Both the position numbers and the translations under genes were made by a program. Of a stretch of DNA of 58,022 nucleotides, positions 8,301 to 18,106 are shown piece after piece. Positions within the stretch are counted from its first letter, which is position 1; each line of letters starts with the position of its first letter. Source of the stretch: Betaproteobacteria bacterium (GTDB lineage Bacteria; Pseudomonadota; Gammaproteobacteria; Burkholderiales; SG8-39); the NCBI GenBank assembly GCA_016713125.1, contig JADJPT010000020.1:1-58022 (forward strand). The letters are read 5' to 3'. The notes beneath the pieces are model-generated. The model was not told the DNA's origin and did not search any database. It was given only the letters and a program-made list of their open reading frames with translations.

Positions 8301-8998
8301 ATGGCCGACAATCTTTACGAAATGACGGTGTTCGCCCGCGTGGTCTCTGCCGGCAGCCTGTCCGCAGCGGCGCGCGAACTGGGCCTGTCCACCGCCGTGG
8401 TCAGCCGCCGGCTTGCTGCGCTGGAGACACGTCTGGGCGTACGCCTGCTGAATCGCACCACGCGCAGCCTCAGCCTGACCGACGAAGGCGCGAACTATCA
8501 CGAGCCGTGCATGCGCATCCTGCCAACTGGGACCAGGGCTTCTCGCAGACCTGGGAGTACCGCGGTCCGGTGGGCAAGCGCGGCACCGTGCGCGTGACCG
8601 GCAGCTACGCCTGCGACAACTGGGAGGTGCTGCGCGAATGGGCGCTGGCCGGCCTGGGCGTTGCGCTCAAATCCACCTGGGACGTACGCCGACACCTGGA
8701 GGACGGCTCACTGGTGGCGCTGTTTCCGGCCTACACGTTCGACACCGACGTCGCGATCTACGCCGTCTACCCGCACCGGCGTCACCTGCCGGCGAAAACG
8801 CGCGTGTTCATCGACTTCCTCGCCGCTTCGTTCGGTCCCGAGCCCTACTGGGACAAGCCCGGGGGCGGCGAGCCGGCGCGCGGCGCGAAATGGGCTGCCG
8901 GGCGCCAAGCGCCGGCGGGTATGCTAGATCAATGCGGCAGGCCCGGAACACGATCCCCGCGCCGTTCGAATCACGATTCTTGCGGAGATGAAGCCTGA
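8301..8998 (+). pseudogene. LysR-family regulator with large internal deletion
   Basis: Codons from ATG 8301 encode a normal LysR winged-helix domain (NLYEMTVFARVVSAGSLSAA, then STAVVSRRLAALETRLGVRL and LTDEGANY, residues 1-72). About 15 codons later the frame is lost near 8520 and the sequence jumps to the end of an effector-binding domain in another frame (NWDQGFSQTWEYRGP, GVALKSTWDVRRHLEDGSLV, ending FGPEPYWDK). A full LysR protein is about 300 residues; here roughly 130 are missing and the junction is out of frame. The readable tail runs to 8998 and overlaps the following gene's ATG, so the natural end may lie earlier. Either a real deletion or a collapsed assembly. Confidence 0.75.
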
Positions 8999-11900
8999 AC
9001 GCCCGGTCGCCCGCCGATCTCCAACGTCTCCCTGGACGACAAGTACACGCTCGAACCAGGACGCGTGTTCCTGACCGGCACGCAGGCCCTGGTGCGCCTG
9101 CCCATGATGCAGCGCGAGCGCGACCTCGCCGCCGGCCTCAATACGGCAGGTTTCATTTCCGGGTACCGCGGCTCGCCGCTGGGCGGCCTCGACCAGTCGC
9201 TGGCCAAGGCAAAGAAGTACCTCGATCAGCACCACATCAAGTTTCAGCCCGGCGTCAACGAGGACCTGGCCGCCACCTCGATCTGGGGCACGCAGCAGCT
9301 GAATCTCTTTCCGGACGCGAACTACGACGGCGTGTTCGCCATGTGGTACGGCAAGGGCCCGGGAGTGGACCGCTGCGGCGACGTTTTCAAACACGCCAAC
9401 GCGGCCGGCAGCGCGAAGCACGGTGGCGTGCTGGTGCTCGCCGGCGATGACCACGCGGCCAAGTCCTCCACGCTCGCGCACCAGTCCGAGCACATCCTCA
9501 AGGCCTGCTGCATCCCGGTGCTGAACCCGGCGAACGTGCAGGACTACCTCGACTTCGGCCTGCACGGCTTCGCCATGAGCCGCTATTCCGGCTGCTGGAT
9601 CGCCTTCAAATGCGTGACCGACGTGGTCGAGTCCGGCGCCTCGGTGGACGTGAACCCGCATCGCGTCAACGTCGTGATCCCCACCGACTTCGCCCTGCCC
9701 CCCGGCGGCCTGAACATCCGCTGGCCCGACGGCATCCTCGAGCAGGAGGCGCGGTTGCTCGACTACAAGGTCTACGCGGCGCTGGCCTATGTACGCGCCA
9801 ACCGGCTCGACCGCATCGTCTGGGATTCGCCGCGCGCGCGGCTGGGCATTGTCACCACCGGTAAGTCCTACGGCGACACCATGCAGGCGCTCGCCGACCT
9901 CGGCATCGACGAACAGGTCGCGCGCGACATCGGCCTGCGCGTCTACAAGGTGGCGATGAGCTGGCCGCTCGAGCCGCAGGGCGCGCGCCGCTTCGCCGAA
10001 GGGCTGGAGGAGATCCTCGTCGTCGAGGAGAAGCGCCAGCTGATCGAGTACCAGATCAAGGAAGAGCTCTACTCCTGGGAAGAGGGCAAACGCGTGCCGC
10101 GCGTGGTCGGCAAGTTCGCCGACAGCGGCGAATGGAGCCATGCCGCGGGACCGGCCGGCCAGTGGCTGCTGCCGGCGCAGTACGAACATTCGCCGGCCAT
10201 GGTCGCGCGCGCCATGGCCAAGCGCCTCGAGAGCGCTCGGCCTGACCGCTGCTCGGCGATCGCTTGAAGGAGCGCCTGGCGTTCCTCGACGCCAAGGAGA
10301 AGGCGCAGGCCCGGCCGCGCGTCACCGCCGTGCGCACGCCCTACTTCTGCTCCGGCTGCCCGCACAACACCTCGACGCGCGTGCCCGAGGGCAGCCGCGC
10401 CACCGCCGGCATCGGCTGCCACTTCATGGCGCTGTGGATGGATCGCAGCACATCGACCTTCACGCACATGGGCGGCGAGGGCGCGCCGTGGATAGGCCAG
10501 GCGCCGTTCTGCAAGACGCAACACATCTTCGCCAACATCGGCGACGGCACCTACTTCCATTCGGGCTACCTGGCCATCCGCGCGGCCGTGGCGGCGCAGC
10601 GCGACGCATGACCTACAAGATCCTCTACAACGACGCGGTGGCGATGACCGGCGGGCAGCACCACGACGGCCCGCTCGACCCACCGATGATCTCGCGGCAG
10701 ATCGCGGCCGAAGGCGTGCATCCGATCATTGTCGTGACCGACGAGCCGGACAAGTACCCGGCCGGCACCAACTGGGCCCCCGGCGTGACCATCCGCCACC
10801 GCGACGAACTCGACCAGGTGCAGCGCGAGCTGCGCGAGGTGCCCGGCGTCTCGGCGCTGATCTACGACCAGACCTGCGCCTCGGAGAAGCGCCGCCGCAG
10901 GAAGCGCAACGAGTACCCCGATCCGGCGAAGCGCGCCGTCATCAACGAGGCGGTGTGCGAAGGCTGCGGCGACTGCAGCGACAAATCGAACTGCCTGTCG
11001 GTCGAGCCGCTGGAGACCGAGTTCGGCCGCAAGCGCCGCATCAACCAGTCGACCTGCAACAAGGATTACTCGTGCGTGAAGGGCTTCTGCCCGAGCTTCG
11101 TCACCGTCGAAGGCGGGCAGCTGAGGAAGGGCAAGGCGGCGCCGCGCCCGGACGCCGCGGGCGCCGCACCCGCGCTACCGGAACCGGCACGCGCCGCGCT
11201 TGACGCGCCCTACGGCGTCCTCGTCACCGGCATCGGCGGCACCGGCGTGATCACCATCGGCCAGATCCTCGCCATGGCCGCGCACCTGGAGGGCAAGGGC
11301 GTGTCGGTTCTCGACATGTCGGGCCTGGCACAGAAAGGCGGGCCGGTGATGTCGCACGTGAAGATCGCCGCGACTCCCGAGGAGCTGCACGCCGCGCGCA
11401 TTGGCACCGGCGACGCGGGCCTGTTGATCGGCTGCGATCTGGTGGTGAGTGCCAGCCCGGACGCGGTCAGTCGCATGTCGCCCCCGCAGACGCGCGCGGT
11501 CGTCAATGCCACCACGGCGCCGACCGCGGAGTTCGTCAAGAACCCGAACTGGCGGCTGCCCGGCAGCGACCTGAGCCGCGACATCGCGGATGCCTGCGGC
11601 GCGGCGCGCGTTCATCGGCCGCGGAACTGGCCACCGCGCTGATGGGCGATTCGATCGCCACCAACATGTTCATGCTCGGCTTCGCCTGCCAGAAGGGCTG
11701 GGTGCCGCTGGCGGCTCCGCGATCGAACGCGCCATCGAACTGAACGGCGTGGCGGTCGAGTTCAACCAGAAGAGCTTCATCTGGGGTCGCCGCGCGGCGA
11801 TCGACCTCGCGCAGGTGCAGCGCGCGGCAGCGCCGGCCGATGTGGTCGCGATCGCCCCGCCGCTGTCACGCAACCTGGAAGAACTGGTGGCGCGTCGCGT

Positions 11901-12534
11901 GAAACTGCTGAGCGAGTATCAGGATGCCGCCTACGCATCGCGCTATCAGTCCCTGGTCGAGCGGGTGCGCGGGATCGAAGCCGAACGCATCGGCGGAGAC
12001 GCGCTGGCGCAGGTGGTGGCGCGCCAGTACGCCAAGCTGCTCGCCTACAAGGACGAGTACGAGGTCGCGCGCCTGTACGCCGACGGCGAGTTCGCCAGGA
12101 AGGTCGAGGCCATGTTCGAGGGCGACTACAAGCTGGTGTTCCATCTCGCCCCGCCGCTGCTCGCCAAGCCCGACCCGCTGACCGGGGAGCCGCGGAAGAT
12201 GCGCTTCGGATCCTGGATGATGACCGGCTTCCGCCTGCTGGCAAAACTCAAGGGCCTGCGCGGCAGCGCGCTCGACATCTTCGGTCGCACCGCCGAGCGC
12301 CGCATGGAGCGCCAGTTGATCGCCGAGTACGAGCAGGGTATCGATGCCCTGTTGCAGACGCTCGACCGCGGCAACCACGAACTGGCGGTGGAGATTGCCG
12401 GCCTGCCGGAATCCATACGCGGCTACGGCCACGTCAAGGACCGGAGCGTCGTATTGGCGCGCAGCCGACAGCAGGAACTGCTCGCCAGGATTCGCCGGCC
12501 GGCAGATGCGCAGCCGGTCGCCCGCGCGGCTTGA
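8988..12534 (+). pseudogene. Indolepyruvate:ferredoxin oxidoreductase, fused alpha-beta type, multiply frameshifted
   Basis: The pieces together give the roughly 1,170-residue fused enzyme that oxidatively decarboxylates aryl-pyruvates to aryl-acetyl-CoA using ThDP, CoA and Fe-S clusters. Segments in order are the N-terminal pyrimidine-binding domain (VSLDDKYTLEPGRVFLTGTQ, GFISGYRGSPLGGLDQ), the ThDP domain with CSGCPHNTSTRVPEGS, the four-Cys region CEGCGDCSDKSNC and CNKDYSC, then the gamma-type domain (VTGIGGTGVITIGQ). The frame changes near 9013, 10230, 10250, 10606, 11613 and 11713, each by one or two bases and mostly in GC runs. No conserved segment appears lost. The ATG at 8988 needs the first frameshift repaired to reach VSLDD; otherwise GTG 9065 is the first usable start. 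It would supply phenylacetyl-CoA from phenylpyruvate to the paa genes nearby. Confidence 0.85.
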
Positions 12535-12563
12535 TCCCCGCCGCATTCAGCGCCGGAAGCCGG

Positions 12564-13172
12564 ATGCGCGGACTGCTGCTCGGCGGCGCGCTCGCCTGCG
12601 CCGCAGCGCTTGCCTGCGCACAGGATGCCGCGCCCGCCCCCCCGGCTGCAACGGCGACGGAAGCCGAATTCGTCGAGCGCCAGATCGAATCCGACGAGGG
12701 CCCGTTGCGCTTTTTCTGGCGCGCCCTCACGGCAACCGCGCCGGGACCGGATGCGACAATCGCGCCCGATACCGCCCTGAACACCTCCTGGCTTCTGCAT
12801 CGCCATTTGGCACGCGGCGCGATCGAAGACGCCGCGCTGCTGTCGAACGCGCCGCGCCGCCGCTACGAGGAACTCAAGCGCTATCTGGAAGGTGTGGGCA
12901 AAGAAGCGTTCCGGCAGGTGTTCGGCGAATACTTCGTACCGGGCAACCGGCCGGTTGCGGAAGCGGCAATCGGCCCCCACCGCTTGATCGTATGGCACCT
13001 GCAGAACGCGGATCGCCTGGCCGGCGAGTACTACGTCGAGATCGAGGGCAGGTTCATGATCGACGACGGACCCAGCGTGCCACGCAACCGGTTGCGCCGC
13101 GTTCTCGCCTCGCTGCGCGCGGGCCAGTTGCCTGCAAGCCTTCCTGCCGACCCCGATAAAATATCAGAATAA
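12564..13172 (+). CDS. Secreted hypothetical protein
   Basis: A 202-residue protein beginning with a typical Sec signal peptide (MRGLLLGGALACAAALACAQ, cleavage likely after the ACA motif), followed by a Pro/Ala-rich linker and a globular region containing LRFFWRALTATAPGP and HRLIVWHLQNADRLAGEYYV. No known domain recognised. The start at 12564 was preferred over an upstream TTG because it begins the signal peptide. It lies 29 bp after the oxidoreductase, so may be co-transcribed. The terminal codon TAA is followed by an AT-rich stretch and a hairpin. Confidence 0.6.
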   Translation: MRGLLLGGALACAAALACAQDAAPAPPAATATEAEFVERQIESDEGPLRFFWRALTATAPGPDATIAPDTALNTSWLLHRHLARGAIEDAALLSNAPRRRYEELKRYLEGVGKEAFRQVFGEYFVPGNRPVAEAAIGPHRLIVWHLQNADRLAGEYYVEIEGRFMIDDGPSVPRNRLRRVLASLRAGQLPASLPADPDKISE

Positions 13173-13186
13173 GTATACGATCTGGC

Positions 13187-13215
13187 GCGGAATCCGCTCC
13201 AGGAGCGGATTTCCA
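13187..13215. terminator. Hairpin between convergent genes
   Basis: AATCCGCTCC (13191-13200) and GGAGCGGATT (13202-13211) are exact inverted repeats around a single A, extended by GG/CC pairs at the base. It lies in the 60-bp gap between two convergent genes. There is no real T-run on either strand, so it may act as a weak or Rho-assisted bidirectional terminator. Confidence 0.45.
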
Positions 13216-13232
13216 GAAATAAATCTTCGAGA

Positions 13233-13940
13233 TTAGGCCTTCAGCGCAAATGGGCTGAAGTTGGTGTGCCGGTCGTACCAGTCTTCCTGCTCGGCCTTCT
13301 TCAGGAAGCCCACGATGCGATAGGTCAGTGGCGTGAACAGCACCTCGACACAGACCTTGACCACGAACTGCGCCGCCATCACCACCGGCAGCTTGTCGTC
13401 CGGAATGATGCCCGTCCCGTAGAAGGCGAGCGGGTAGAACAGCGCCGAGTCGACTGCTTCGCCTGCGATCGTCGAGCCGATGGTGCGCGACCACAGCCAG
13501 CGGCCGGCCGTGGCCACCTTCATCCTGGCCAGCACGAAGGAATTGACGAACTCACCGCAGAAGTACGCCACCATCGAGGCCGCAACGATCCGCCAGGTCG
13601 AGCCGAACGCCACCTCGTAGGCCGCCTGGTTGTTCCAGAACGGGGCCGGCGGCAGGGCGACGACCACCGAGGCCATGAACGAGGCGAAGCCCAGCGCGGC
13701 GAAGCCGGCCCAGATCACCTTGCGCGCGCGCGCGTAGCCGTACACCTCGGTCAGGATGTCGCCAAACACGTAGGAGATGGGGAAGAACAGCACCCCGGCA
13801 CCGAAGGTCACCAGGCCCAGCACCGGCAGATCGAGCTGCGCGATCTTGGCCGGCCCGATCAGGTTGGAGCAGACCAGCACAGTGACGAAAGCCACCATCA
13901 CCAGGTCGTAATAGCGATAACTGCGCGCCGGCTGCATCAC
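13233..13940 (-). CDS. Queuosine precursor transporter, YhhQ/VUT family
   Basis: A 235-residue inner-membrane protein with about six helices. It matches the YhhQ (DUF165) family that imports queuosine precursors such as preQ0/preQ1: the helix VLVCSNLIGPAKIAQ, the SYVFGDILTEVYGYARARK signature with a buried Asp/Glu pair, and GEAVDSALFYPLAFYGTG. The length is normal for the family. It starts 7 bp after the CMD-family gene stop, so the two form a minus-strand pair. No preQ1 riboswitch fits in that short gap. The transport role is known for E. coli YhhQ and inferred here. Confidence 0.88.
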   Translation of the reverse strand: MMQPARSYRYYDLVMVAFVTVLVCSNLIGPAKIAQLDLPVLGLVTFGAGVLFFPISYVFGDILTEVYGYARARKVIWAGFAALGFASFMASVVVALPPAPFWNNQAAYEVAFGSTWRIVAASMVAYFCGEFVNSFVLARMKVATAGRWLWSRTIGSTIAGEAVDSALFYPLAFYGTGIIPDDKLPVVMAAQFVVKVCVEVLFTPLTYRIVGFLKKAEQEDWYDRHTNFSPFALKA

Positions 13941-13947
13941 CCGCCCC

Positions 13948-14487
13948 TCAGCGTCCCGGCAACCTGGGCGAGTACTCGCCTATGTCCGGGTCCATTTCAA
14001 CCTGAAGTGCGTCGAGCACGCGACCGACCATGCAATAGAAGGACGCTGTCATTACCAGCTCGACCAGTTCATTGTCCGAGAACTGCGCCTTGCCGATCGC
14101 CCAGACCGCGTCGCCGACCTTGCCCGCCGTCACCGCCTCGGTCAGCTCGAGCGCCGCCCTTTCGCGCGCATCGAACTCCTGCGAAGTGCGCCAGGCCGCG
14201 AGTTGTTCGATCTGCGCCTCGCGCACGCCGGCCTTGCGCGCCATGCGCAGGTGTTGCGCCCATTCATACTCGGAGTCCTGCAGCTGGCCCGAGCGCAGGA
14301 TCATCAGCTCGCGCAGCGCGCGCGGTGTCTGGCTGTCGGCGCGGATCGCCTGCGCGAACTCGGTCCAGGCAGCCACCATCTTCGGATTGTTGCCCAGTGC
14401 GCGGTACAGGTTGACGGGCGTGCCCCACAGCGCCTGGAGGCGCGCGAGCAGCACGGGTTCGAATTCTGCGAAGGGTACGCGTTGCAT
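13948..14487 (-). CDS. Carboxymuconolactone decarboxylase (AhpD-fold) family protein
   Basis: A 179-residue all-helical protein of the CMD/AhpD fold, with LYRALGNNPKMVAAWTEF, the core LRELMILRSGQLQDSEYEW followed by HLRMARKAGV, and ELVELVMTASFYCMVGRVLD. In this subgroup the first part of the CxxC redox motif is absent (the core reads SEYEWAQH), so peroxidase activity is doubtful and a lyase or unknown role is more likely. The ATG at 14487 begins the conserved MQRVPF; 48 bp separate it from the divergent P450 gene, so the two may share a regulatory region. Confidence 0.8.
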   Translation of the reverse strand: MQRVPFAEFEPVLLARLQALWGTPVNLYRALGNNPKMVAAWTEFAQAIRADSQTPRALRELMILRSGQLQDSEYEWAQHLRMARKAGVREAQIEQLAAWRTSQEFDARERAALELTEAVTAGKVGDAVWAIGKAQFSDNELVELVMTASFYCMVGRVLDALQVEMDPDIGEYSPRLPGR

Positions 14488-14535
14488 GGGGTAGGTCGGC
14501 CGATCCGTACACGAAGAGGCATGCATAATAGCCGA

Positions 14536-15763
14536 ATGGATACGCGCAGCCTGGCGCTGGGCTTCGAGCTCACGCGCGTCACGCCACAGTTCATCGACGA
14601 CCCCTATCCGACTTACGCGGCGCTGCGCGAGCACGATCCGGTGCATCGCTTCGCCGATGGCGGGGTGTTCCTGTCTCGCTACGAGGATGTGATCGCCGTG
14701 TACCGCGACCCGCGCGCGACCTCGGACAAGCGCGCCGAGTTCCTGCCCAAGTTCGGCGCCACGCCGCTTTACGAGCATCACACCAGCAGCCTGGTGTTCA
14801 ACGACCCGCCGCTGCATACGCGCGTGCGCCGGGTTGATCATGGGCGCGCTGAACCAGCGCGCCATCGCGCGCATGGAAGCCGGCGTGACCAGCCTGGTCG
14901 ACGGACTGCTCGAACGCATGGCCGGCGAGACGCAAGGCGGACGGACGTTCGACCTGATCGAGGGTTTCGCCGCGCAGATCCCGGTCGAGGTGATCGGTAA
15001 CCTGCTCGAGGTGCCGCGCGCCGAAAGAGGGCCGCTTCGCGAGTGGTCACTGGCCATCCTTTCGGGCCTCGAGCCCGCGCCTTCCGCCGAAGTGCTGGCG
15101 CGCGGCAACCGCGCGGTCGTCGAGTTCCTCGCGTTCCTGCGCGACCTGGTGGCCGCACGACGCAAGCACCCAGGCGACGCGGAGACCGATGTGCTGACCC
15201 GGCTGATCCAGGGAGAAGCCGACGGCGAACGCCTGTCGGAGGCGGAGCTGCTGCACAACTGCATCTTCCTGCTGAACGCCGGGCACGAGACCACCACCAA
15301 CCTGATCGGCAACGGCGTCTGGCTGTTGCTCACGCACCCGGTCGAGTTCGCGCGCCTGCGCGAGGACCCCGGGCTGCTGCCCGCGGCGGTCGAGGAGATG
15401 CTGCGCTACGACGGCTCGATACAGCTGAACAACCGTCGCCTGTCGGCCGCCATGCAGGTGGGCCGGCACGAACTCTCCGCAGGCACCTCGATCACCATCG
15501 GCATCGGTGCGGCCAACCGCGATCCGGCGCAGTTTCCCGCACCCGAACGCTTCGACATAGGCCGCAAGCCCAATCGCCACGTGGCCTTCGGCCAGGGTGA
15601 GCACGCCTGCGCCGGCATGAACGTCGCCCGCCTCGAAGCGCGCATCGCCATCGGGCGCCTCGCCGCGCGCTTTCCGCACCTCAGCCTGGCCGGCGCGCCC
15701 GTACGCGACCGTCGCGTGCGCTTCCGCGGCTTCCGAATGCTGCCGGTGGGACTCGCCGGCTGA
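14536..15763 (+). pseudogene. Cytochrome P450, frameshifted
   Basis: A soluble bacterial P450 of about 408 residues. The N-terminal part (TPQFIDDPYPTYAALREHDP) is in one frame. Near 14830 the frame shifts by one added base in a GGG run (RVRRLIMGALNQRAI is restored on removing it), and the rest is continuous to 15763. The I-helix oxygen-activation motif AGHETT, the K-helix ExxR (EEMLR) and the heme loop FGQGEHACAG with its Cys thiolate are all present, so the repaired enzyme would be catalytically competent. The substrate is unknown. It is divergent from one CMD-fold gene and convergent with another, the latter only 6 bp away. Confidence 0.85.
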
Positions 15764-15769
15764 CGCGGC

Positions 15770-16366
15770 TCACCCCGCGCCGTGCTTGCCCGCCTCCCAA
15801 CCGCGCTCGCCGAGCACCTGCTCCGCCAGTCGTGAGGGCACCGGCTCAAGCGGCGTGGCCAGGCTGTCATTCCAGCGGTTGAGGAAACCGAACATGGCCA
15901 CCACGCCGAGGATCTCGACGATCTGCGCCTCGCTCCAGTGACCGCGCAGTTCCGCGAACAGTTCGTCGGTGACGGCGTTCGGCTGGCTGGCGGCGGCCAG
16001 CGCGAACTCCAGCGCCGCGCGCTCGGCCGCCGAAAACAGCGCGCTGGTGCGGAAATCCCACACTGCGGCGATGCGTTCTTCGTCAATGCCGAAGTTCCGG
16101 GCGCCCAGGACGGTATGCGCCTGGCAGTACAGGCATCCGGCGGCGCGGCTCGCGACGTGCCCGATCAGCCGGCGAAAGCCAAGGTCGACGTCACCTTCCG
16201 GATCCATCACCGCGGCGTTCAACTGCGCAAAGGCCTGAACCAGCCGGGGCTTGCGCTGCATGGTCAGCACGCTGTTCGGCGCAAAACCCAGCGTGGTCAG
16301 GAAAAAATCGAAATGCGGCTTGAGCTCGGGTGTGTGCTCGGCGGGCAATGGCTGCAGGCGCGGCAT
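15770..16366 (-). CDS. AhpD-like peroxidase-related protein
   Basis: A 198-residue AhpD/CMD-fold protein. The redox core GCLYCQAHTVLGARNFG has the complete CxxC and following His of alkylhydroperoxidases, unlike the CMD protein at 13948-14487. Other family blocks are LGFAPNSVLTMQRKP near the N-terminus and AQIVEILGVVAMFGFLNRWN near the C-terminus. The AGGAGG ribosome site is 8 nt from the ATG at 16366 but only 2 nt from the in-frame ATG at 16370-16372, so the later start (MPRLQPLPAE) is favoured. Likely reduces organic peroxides with a thiol partner. Sits between the P450 and the Lrp regulator. Confidence 0.82.
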   Translation of the reverse strand: MPRLQPLPAEHTPELKPHFDFFLTTLGFAPNSVLTMQRKPRLVQAFAQLNAAVMDPEGDVDLGFRRLIGHVASRAAGCLYCQAHTVLGARNFGIDEERIAAVWDFRTSALFSAAERAALEFALAAASQPNAVTDELFAELRGHWSEAQIVEILGVVAMFGFLNRWNDSLATPLEPVPSRLAEQVLGERGWEAGKHGAG

Positions 16367-16416
16367 GTGCATATCCTCCTCGTCGGAACTGGCATGATGC
16401 CGCATTCGGCGCGGAC

Positions 16417-16884
16417 CTAGAGCGGCAGCGCAGTCGTTTCCTTGACGCGCTCCAGTGCGAAGCTGGAGCGCGAATCGATCACACTGGGCAGCTTCAGCAG
16501 CCGATCCATCATGAAGCGTGAGTAGTGCTCGAGGTCCTCGACCTGCACGCGCAGCAGGTAATCCATGTCCCCGGTGGTCGCGTAACAGGCCACCACCTCG
16601 GGCCAGGATTCGACCGCGCGCGCGAACTGCTCGATGGGCATCTTGCCTTCCTTTTTCAGCTTGACGCTGACGAAGGCGAGCAGGCCGAGGCCCAGACACA
16701 CCGGATCGAGAATGGCGGCGTACTCGCGGATCACGCCGGCCGCCTCCAGCGCCCGCACGCGGCGCAGGCAGGGTGAGGGCGACAGGCTGACCCGCTCGGC
16801 CAGTTCGTTGTTGGCGATGCGCCCGTCCTTTTGCAGCACCTCGAGGATGCGCTTGTCGGTCCTGTCCAGGACGATTCTTGGCAC
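16417..16884 (-). CDS. Lrp/AsnC-family transcriptional regulator
   Basis: A 155-residue Lrp/AsnC regulator. The N-terminal helix-turn-helix spans residues 1-60 (LDRTDKRILEVLQKDGRIAN, then LSPSPCLRRVRALEAAGVI), and the RAM ligand domain follows (VEDLEHYSRFMMDRLLKL). It starts with GTG at 16884, fixed by a GGGAGG ribosome site six bases upstream. It is divergent from hpd-phhA across 127 bp, so control of phenylalanine/tyrosine catabolism by an amino acid ligand is a reasonable inference. I saw no clean Lrp-box palindrome in that gap. Confidence 0.88.
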   Translation of the reverse strand: MPRIVLDRTDKRILEVLQKDGRIANNELAERVSLSPSPCLRRVRALEAAGVIREYAAILDPVCLGLGLLAFVSVKLKKEGKMPIEQFARAVESWPEVVACYATTGDMDYLLRVQVEDLEHYSRFMMDRLLKLPSVIDSRSSFALERVKETTALPL

Positions 16885-17011
16885 TTTCTGCCTCCCATGT
16901 TCGTTTGTAAGACATATTATTCCCCGATTCCTGCACCACAGGTCGGGCTTGGCAATCGCATGCCCCGTCGGTCCGCGTAGACTCGGGCCCCATCACGTAC
17001 AGGAGCGCGCC

Positions 17012-18106
17012 ATGGCCGATCTCTGGGACAACCCGCTGCAGACCGACGGATTCGAGTTCATCGAGTACGCCGCCCCGGATCCCAAAGCGCTGGGCGCGCT
17101 GTTCGAGACCCTGGGCTTTCGCGCCGTGGCCCGACATCGCCACAAGGACGTACTGCTCTACAAGCAGGGCGACGTGAACTTCGTCGTCAACGCCGAGTCC
17201 AGTTCCTTTGCGCAGAACTTCGCGCGCCGCCACGGCCCCAGCGTGTGCGCGATCGCCTTCCGCGTGAAGGACGCCCGCGCGGCCTACGCCCAACTGATCG
17301 AGCGCGGCGCCTGGGGCGTGGAGAACCGCGTCGGCCCGGGGGAGCTCGCCATCCCGGCCATCAAGGGCATTGGCGATTCCCTGATCTACCTGGTCGATCG
17401 CTATCCCGAAAACGACTACGGCCACACCATCTACGACGTCGATTTCAAGCCGCTGCCCGGATACGAGGCCTGGTGGGCCGGGGAGGCGCCGCCGCACGCC
17501 GGCTGCGGTCTCGCCCAGATCGACCACCTGACCCACAACGTGCACCGCGGGCGCATGAAAGAGTGGGCCGAATTCTACGAGCGCCTGTTCGAGTTCCGCG
17601 AGGTGCGCTACTTCGACATCGAAGGCAAGCTCACCGGCCTCAAGTCCAAGGCCATGACCAGCCCGTGCGGACGCATCCGCATCCCGATCAACGAGTCCTC
17701 CGACGACCGCTCGCAGATCCAGGAGTACCTCGACGCCTATCAGGGCGAGGGCATACAGCACATCGCCCTTGCCTCGAACGACATCTTTGCGACCGTCGAC
17801 GCGCTGCGCGCCGCGGGCGTCACGCTGCTCGACACGCCGGACACCTATTACGAGATGCTCGATGCGCGCCTGCCCGGCCACGGCGAACCGGTCGAGGAAC
17901 TGCGCAAGCGCCGCATTCTGCTCGACGGCGCGCCCGATGGCGGCAAGCTGCTGCAGATCTTCACCAAGACCGTGATCGGCCCGATCTTCTTCGAGATCAT
18001 CCAGAGGAAGGGCGACGAGGGCTTCGGCGAAGGCAATTTCCGCGCTCTGTTCGAATCGATCGAACTCGATCAGATCCGCCGCGGCGTGCTCAAACCCGCG
18101 GCATGA
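17012..18106 (+). CDS. hpd: 4-hydroxyphenylpyruvate dioxygenase
   Basis: A 364-residue Fe(II) dioxygenase converting 4-hydroxyphenylpyruvate to homogentisate. It has two vicinal-oxygen-chelate domains. The iron ligands are visible as His in IDHLTHNVHRG, His in GEGIQHIALAS and Glu in GPIFFEIIQRKG, and the C-terminal segment GNFRALFESIELDQIRRG is diagnostic. Length and start (ATG 17012, after an AGGAG site) match the family. Its stop overlaps the ATG of phhA by four bases (ATGA), so the two are translationally coupled. Divergent from an Lrp-type regulator. Intact. Confidence 0.95.
   Translation: MADLWDNPLQTDGFEFIEYAAPDPKALGALFETLGFRAVARHRHKDVLLYKQGDVNFVVNAESSSFAQNFARRHGPSVCAIAFRVKDARAAYAQLIERGAWGVENRVGPGELAIPAIKGIGDSLIYLVDRYPENDYGHTIYDVDFKPLPGYEAWWAGEAPPHAGCGLAQIDHLTHNVHRGRMKEWAEFYERLFEFREVRYFDIEGKLTGLKSKAMTSPCGRIRIPINESSDDRSQIQEYLDAYQGEGIQHIALASNDIFATVDALRAAGVTLLDTPDTYYEMLDARLPGHGEPVEELRKRRILLDGAPDGGKLLQIFTKTVIGPIFFEIIQRKGDEGFGEGNFRALFESIELDQIRRGVLKPAA

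Noticed and set aside
13941..13947. A preQ1 riboswitch in front of the YhhQ-type transporter
   Set aside because: The gap to the upstream gene is only 7 bp and no aptamer-like sequence fits.
15770..17881. A 703-codon minus-strand frame across the AhpD-like gene, the Lrp gene and hpd
   Set aside because: Only the last 198 codons (from 16366) are a recognisable protein. The upstream part is the antisense of hpd and another frame of the Lrp gene.
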